Shown here in pieces: positions 62,450 to 64,000 of a DNA stretch of 64,000 nt. Source of the DNA: Bdellovibrionia bacterium (lineage in GTDB: Bacteria > Bdellovibrionota > Bdellovibrionia > Bdellovibrionales > JAUICD01); the NCBI GenBank assembly GCA_030427965.1, contig JAUICD010000002.1:62001-126000 (forward strand). The letters are read 5' to 3'. The translations under genes were made by a program, and so were the position numbers. The stretch's first letter is position 1; each line of letters begins with the position of its first letter. Under the pieces are notes generated by a model that saw nothing but the letters and a program-made list of their open reading frames with translations, searched no databases and had not been told where the DNA came from.

Positions 62450-63523
62450 TTATTGACCACATTTATTTGCAGCAGATTTAAATTTTGAATACCATTTTTG
62501 GTTTCCACGAGTTCTGAGTATTCCCATTGCAGCTCTTATATCGGAATATTTGGTTTTATCAAGTTGGCAGGCTTTGAGAAAGGCTTCCATTGAAGCTGCC
62601 ATTTTCTTTGATTCAAGATTGGATCGACCAAGCCCTAAGTAGCATTTAACAGACTTGCTTTTAGCAGAGATGCATTTTGTATAATAGAGTATGGCGGCTT
62701 CCCAGTTTTTCTCATTCTCGTAAAATCTAGCTGCCTCGTACTGCGCAAGTTCAGATTTTGGAAATTGTTTAGCTGCAGTTTTAATTATTTTTGAAGCTCG
62801 TTGTGTTTTCTCTTGAGCTTTGAATGCAAGCCCAAGGTAGATATGGTTTTCTGCAATGCTTGATTTGATCTCAATTGCGCGACCACAGTTTTGAATGGTG
62901 GCATCTAAAAACCCATCTATGTAATCTAGTCGACATAAGTGTGTGAAGACTTCAGGATCTTTTCCAAATACAGAGAGCATGTCTGTAAGTACGGTTCGTA
63001 TCTCATATGAGTTTTTTTGAGCTTCAAAAACTGAAATCAAACCTCGATAAGCGGGTTTGTGCTTTTTATACTTTTTGATTGCAATTCTATAGTGTTCAAT
63101 GGCTTTATCTGGTTTTTTAACCTTAAGGTATGCATCTCCCAAATCTGTATGAACGTTGGGTGAGTTGGGAATTTTTTGTGCAAGAATCCCTAAAGTTCGA
63201 ACTTCTTCAAGATGATCTTTTTTTAATCTCAGTAGCTGAATAAGAAACTTCAATCGTTTTACGTTGGGCTCAGTATTTGTTTTCTTGAGATAGAAAATGG
63301 CATTGTCTATATCGCCAAGTTTATAATAGAGGCGCCCCATTTTATAGTTTAGGTCTGTGCTTGTAGGGGATTTTTTAAGCTTCTTTTTTATAAGTGAAAT
63401 TTGTGAGTAGACTTTTTTCTTTTCAAGTTTTGAAATAGCGAAAGTTCTTTTTGGTAGAGTTACCAAAAAGATGGTTGAAAATAGGAGTATTAAGATGAGA
63501 CGCAATATCTCCGATAACTTCAT
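62450..63523 (-). CDS. Secreted TPR protein (possible TadD-like)
   Basis: A 357-residue protein with a signal segment (LILILLFSTIFLVTLPKRTFA) and about eight TPR repeats, for example NYKMGRLYYKLGDIDNAIFY, VHTDLGDAYLKVKKPDKAIE and CYLGLGRSNLESKKMAASME. Tad operons often include a TPR lipoprotein, TadD, that helps the secretin assemble; this protein lacks an obvious lipobox and lies about 1 kb from flp, so that role is speculative. Confidence 0.75.
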   Translation of the reverse strand: MKLSEILRLILILLFSTIFLVTLPKRTFAISKLEKKKVYSQISLIKKKLKKSPTSTDLNYKMGRLYYKLGDIDNAIFYLKKTNTEPNVKRLKFLIQLLRLKKDHLEEVRTLGILAQKIPNSPNVHTDLGDAYLKVKKPDKAIEHYRIAIKKYKKHKPAYRGLISVFEAQKNSYEIRTVLTDMLSVFGKDPEVFTHLCRLDYIDGFLDATIQNCGRAIEIKSSIAENHIYLGLAFKAQEKTQRASKIIKTAAKQFPKSELAQYEAARFYENEKNWEAAILYYTKCISAKSKSVKCYLGLGRSNLESKKMAASMEAFLKACQLDKTKYSDIRAAMGILRTRGNQKWYSKFKSAANKCGQ

Positions 63524-63572
63524 AGGGTATCTTACATCTTATTACTTTGGATAGGAGCCGACAATTAGGGTA

Positions 63573-64000
63573 TTGAACCAAAACGGACAAGCTGCAGTAG
63601 AGTATGTGCTCATCTTAGTTGTGACACTATTACTCGGCTTTGGTCTTGCGTATCAATTCAATCGTGGTGTTCGCACATTTTCAGAAGAATTTTTTGGAAA
63701 CTATATTGATTGTTTATTGCGATCTGGGGAATTGCCGAGTTTGGGAGCTGAAACAGATGCAGAATGTGTTATTCCTGAGTTTTCCTATCAAGCTCGAAAC
63801 ATTGCAAGCGGGTCAGGTGGTGGTGGAAATGGAAACGCTGGCGGTGATGGTGGAAACAGTGGTGACCCAAGTTCATCGAAAGCTTCGGATCCAAACAAAG
63901 AGGGGGAGGGCTCTGAGAGTTCAAGAGGGCTTGGAGAAGGTTCATCTAACCGAGGTTTGGTTTCAGGTGGTCGTGGTTCGTTTGCTACAAGAAAAAGAGG
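63573..64000 (+). CDS. Prepilin-like protein with a Gly/Ser-rich region (3' end missing)
   Basis: Partial at the window edge. The frame begins after a TAG at 63552. Residues NGQAAVEYVLILVVTLLLGF form a TadE/Flp-like prepilin signal and helix. A soluble part with two cysteines (DCLLRS, ECVIPEF) and a Gly/Asn/Ser-rich linker (SGGGGNGNAGGDGGNSGD) follows. The start is unclear: TTG 63573 is 15 bases from AGGAG, whereas an ATT at 63564 is six bases from it. The family cannot be settled without the rest. Confidence 0.65.
   Translation, partial: MNQNGQAAVEYVLILVVTLLLGFGLAYQFNRGVRTFSEEFFGNYIDCLLRSGELPSLGAETDAECVIPEFSYQARNIASGSGGGGNGNAGGDGGNSGDPSSSKASDPNKEGEGSESSRGLGEGSSNRGLVSGGRGSFATRKR

Overview
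The window is gene-dense and AT-rich (about 42% G+C by eye). It reads as chromosome of a Bdellovibrio-like predatory bacterium (phylum Bdellovibrionota). Three things point there. (1) A Tad/Flp pilus operon runs directly into a YD-repeat (RHS-like) protein and two tiny secreted proteins, which resembles the hit (host-interaction) locus of Bdellovibrio bacteriovorus. (2) There are many secreted, TPR, CFI-box-CTERM and FG-GAP-like proteins. (3) TTG and GTG start codons are common. No tRNA, rRNA, CRISPR array, transposase or prophage was seen. Assignment to the phylum is inference; no alignment was run.

Layout. 1-6742 (+) is a housekeeping run: rng, rplU, rpmA, obgE, a nadD-rsfS fusion, rlmH, gpmI. 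It covers RNA decay, ribosome assembly, NAD synthesis and glycolysis. 6769-13661 holds an HD-GYP protein, secreted proteins, ferredoxin-NADP reductase, comF-lolA-rimO, a chalcone-isomerase-like protein and a HExxH protein. 13936-18392 (-) has hpt-TPR-bamD and an AI-2E transporter/cyclic-nucleotide-sensor/TPR-SH3 operon. 18463-22414 (+) has an aminotransferase, an AstD-like dehydrogenase and mltG. 22571-27306 is the loosest part, with hypothetical secreted proteins, a decayed PilZ-like fragment, short repeats and a secreted phosphoribosyltransferase-like protein.

27524-37542 (-) is one long translation and envelope cluster, transcribed rpsB-tsf-pyrH-frr-uppS-cdsA-rseP-tsaB-MinD-like-DnaJ/HTH-rluD-pgeF. 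A folded rpsB leader and an acidic S2 tail are notable. 37758-43524 (-) carries an FAD protein, a CFI-box protein, priA, a secreted protein and galU. Upstream of galU lies a perfect 36-bp inverted repeat. 43806-51260 has small secreted proteins, groESL, two outer-membrane barrel candidates, DedA and a CheY-like receiver.

51254-61403 (-) is the most interesting region. The Flp pilin, a small protein, CpaA, three TadE-like proteins, CpaB, the CpaC secretin, a CpaE-CpaF fusion ATPase and TadB are followed without clear breaks by the YD-repeat protein and two small secreted proteins sharing a C-terminal GIGE motif. The pilin is presumably processed by CpaA, polymerised by the fused ATPase and TadB, and exported through CpaC/CpaB. 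The hit-like genes would tie pilus state to predation signalling, by analogy with Bdellovibrio. 61900-64000 ends with an unknown protein, a TPR protein (TadD-like candidate) and a truncated prepilin-like gene at the window edge.
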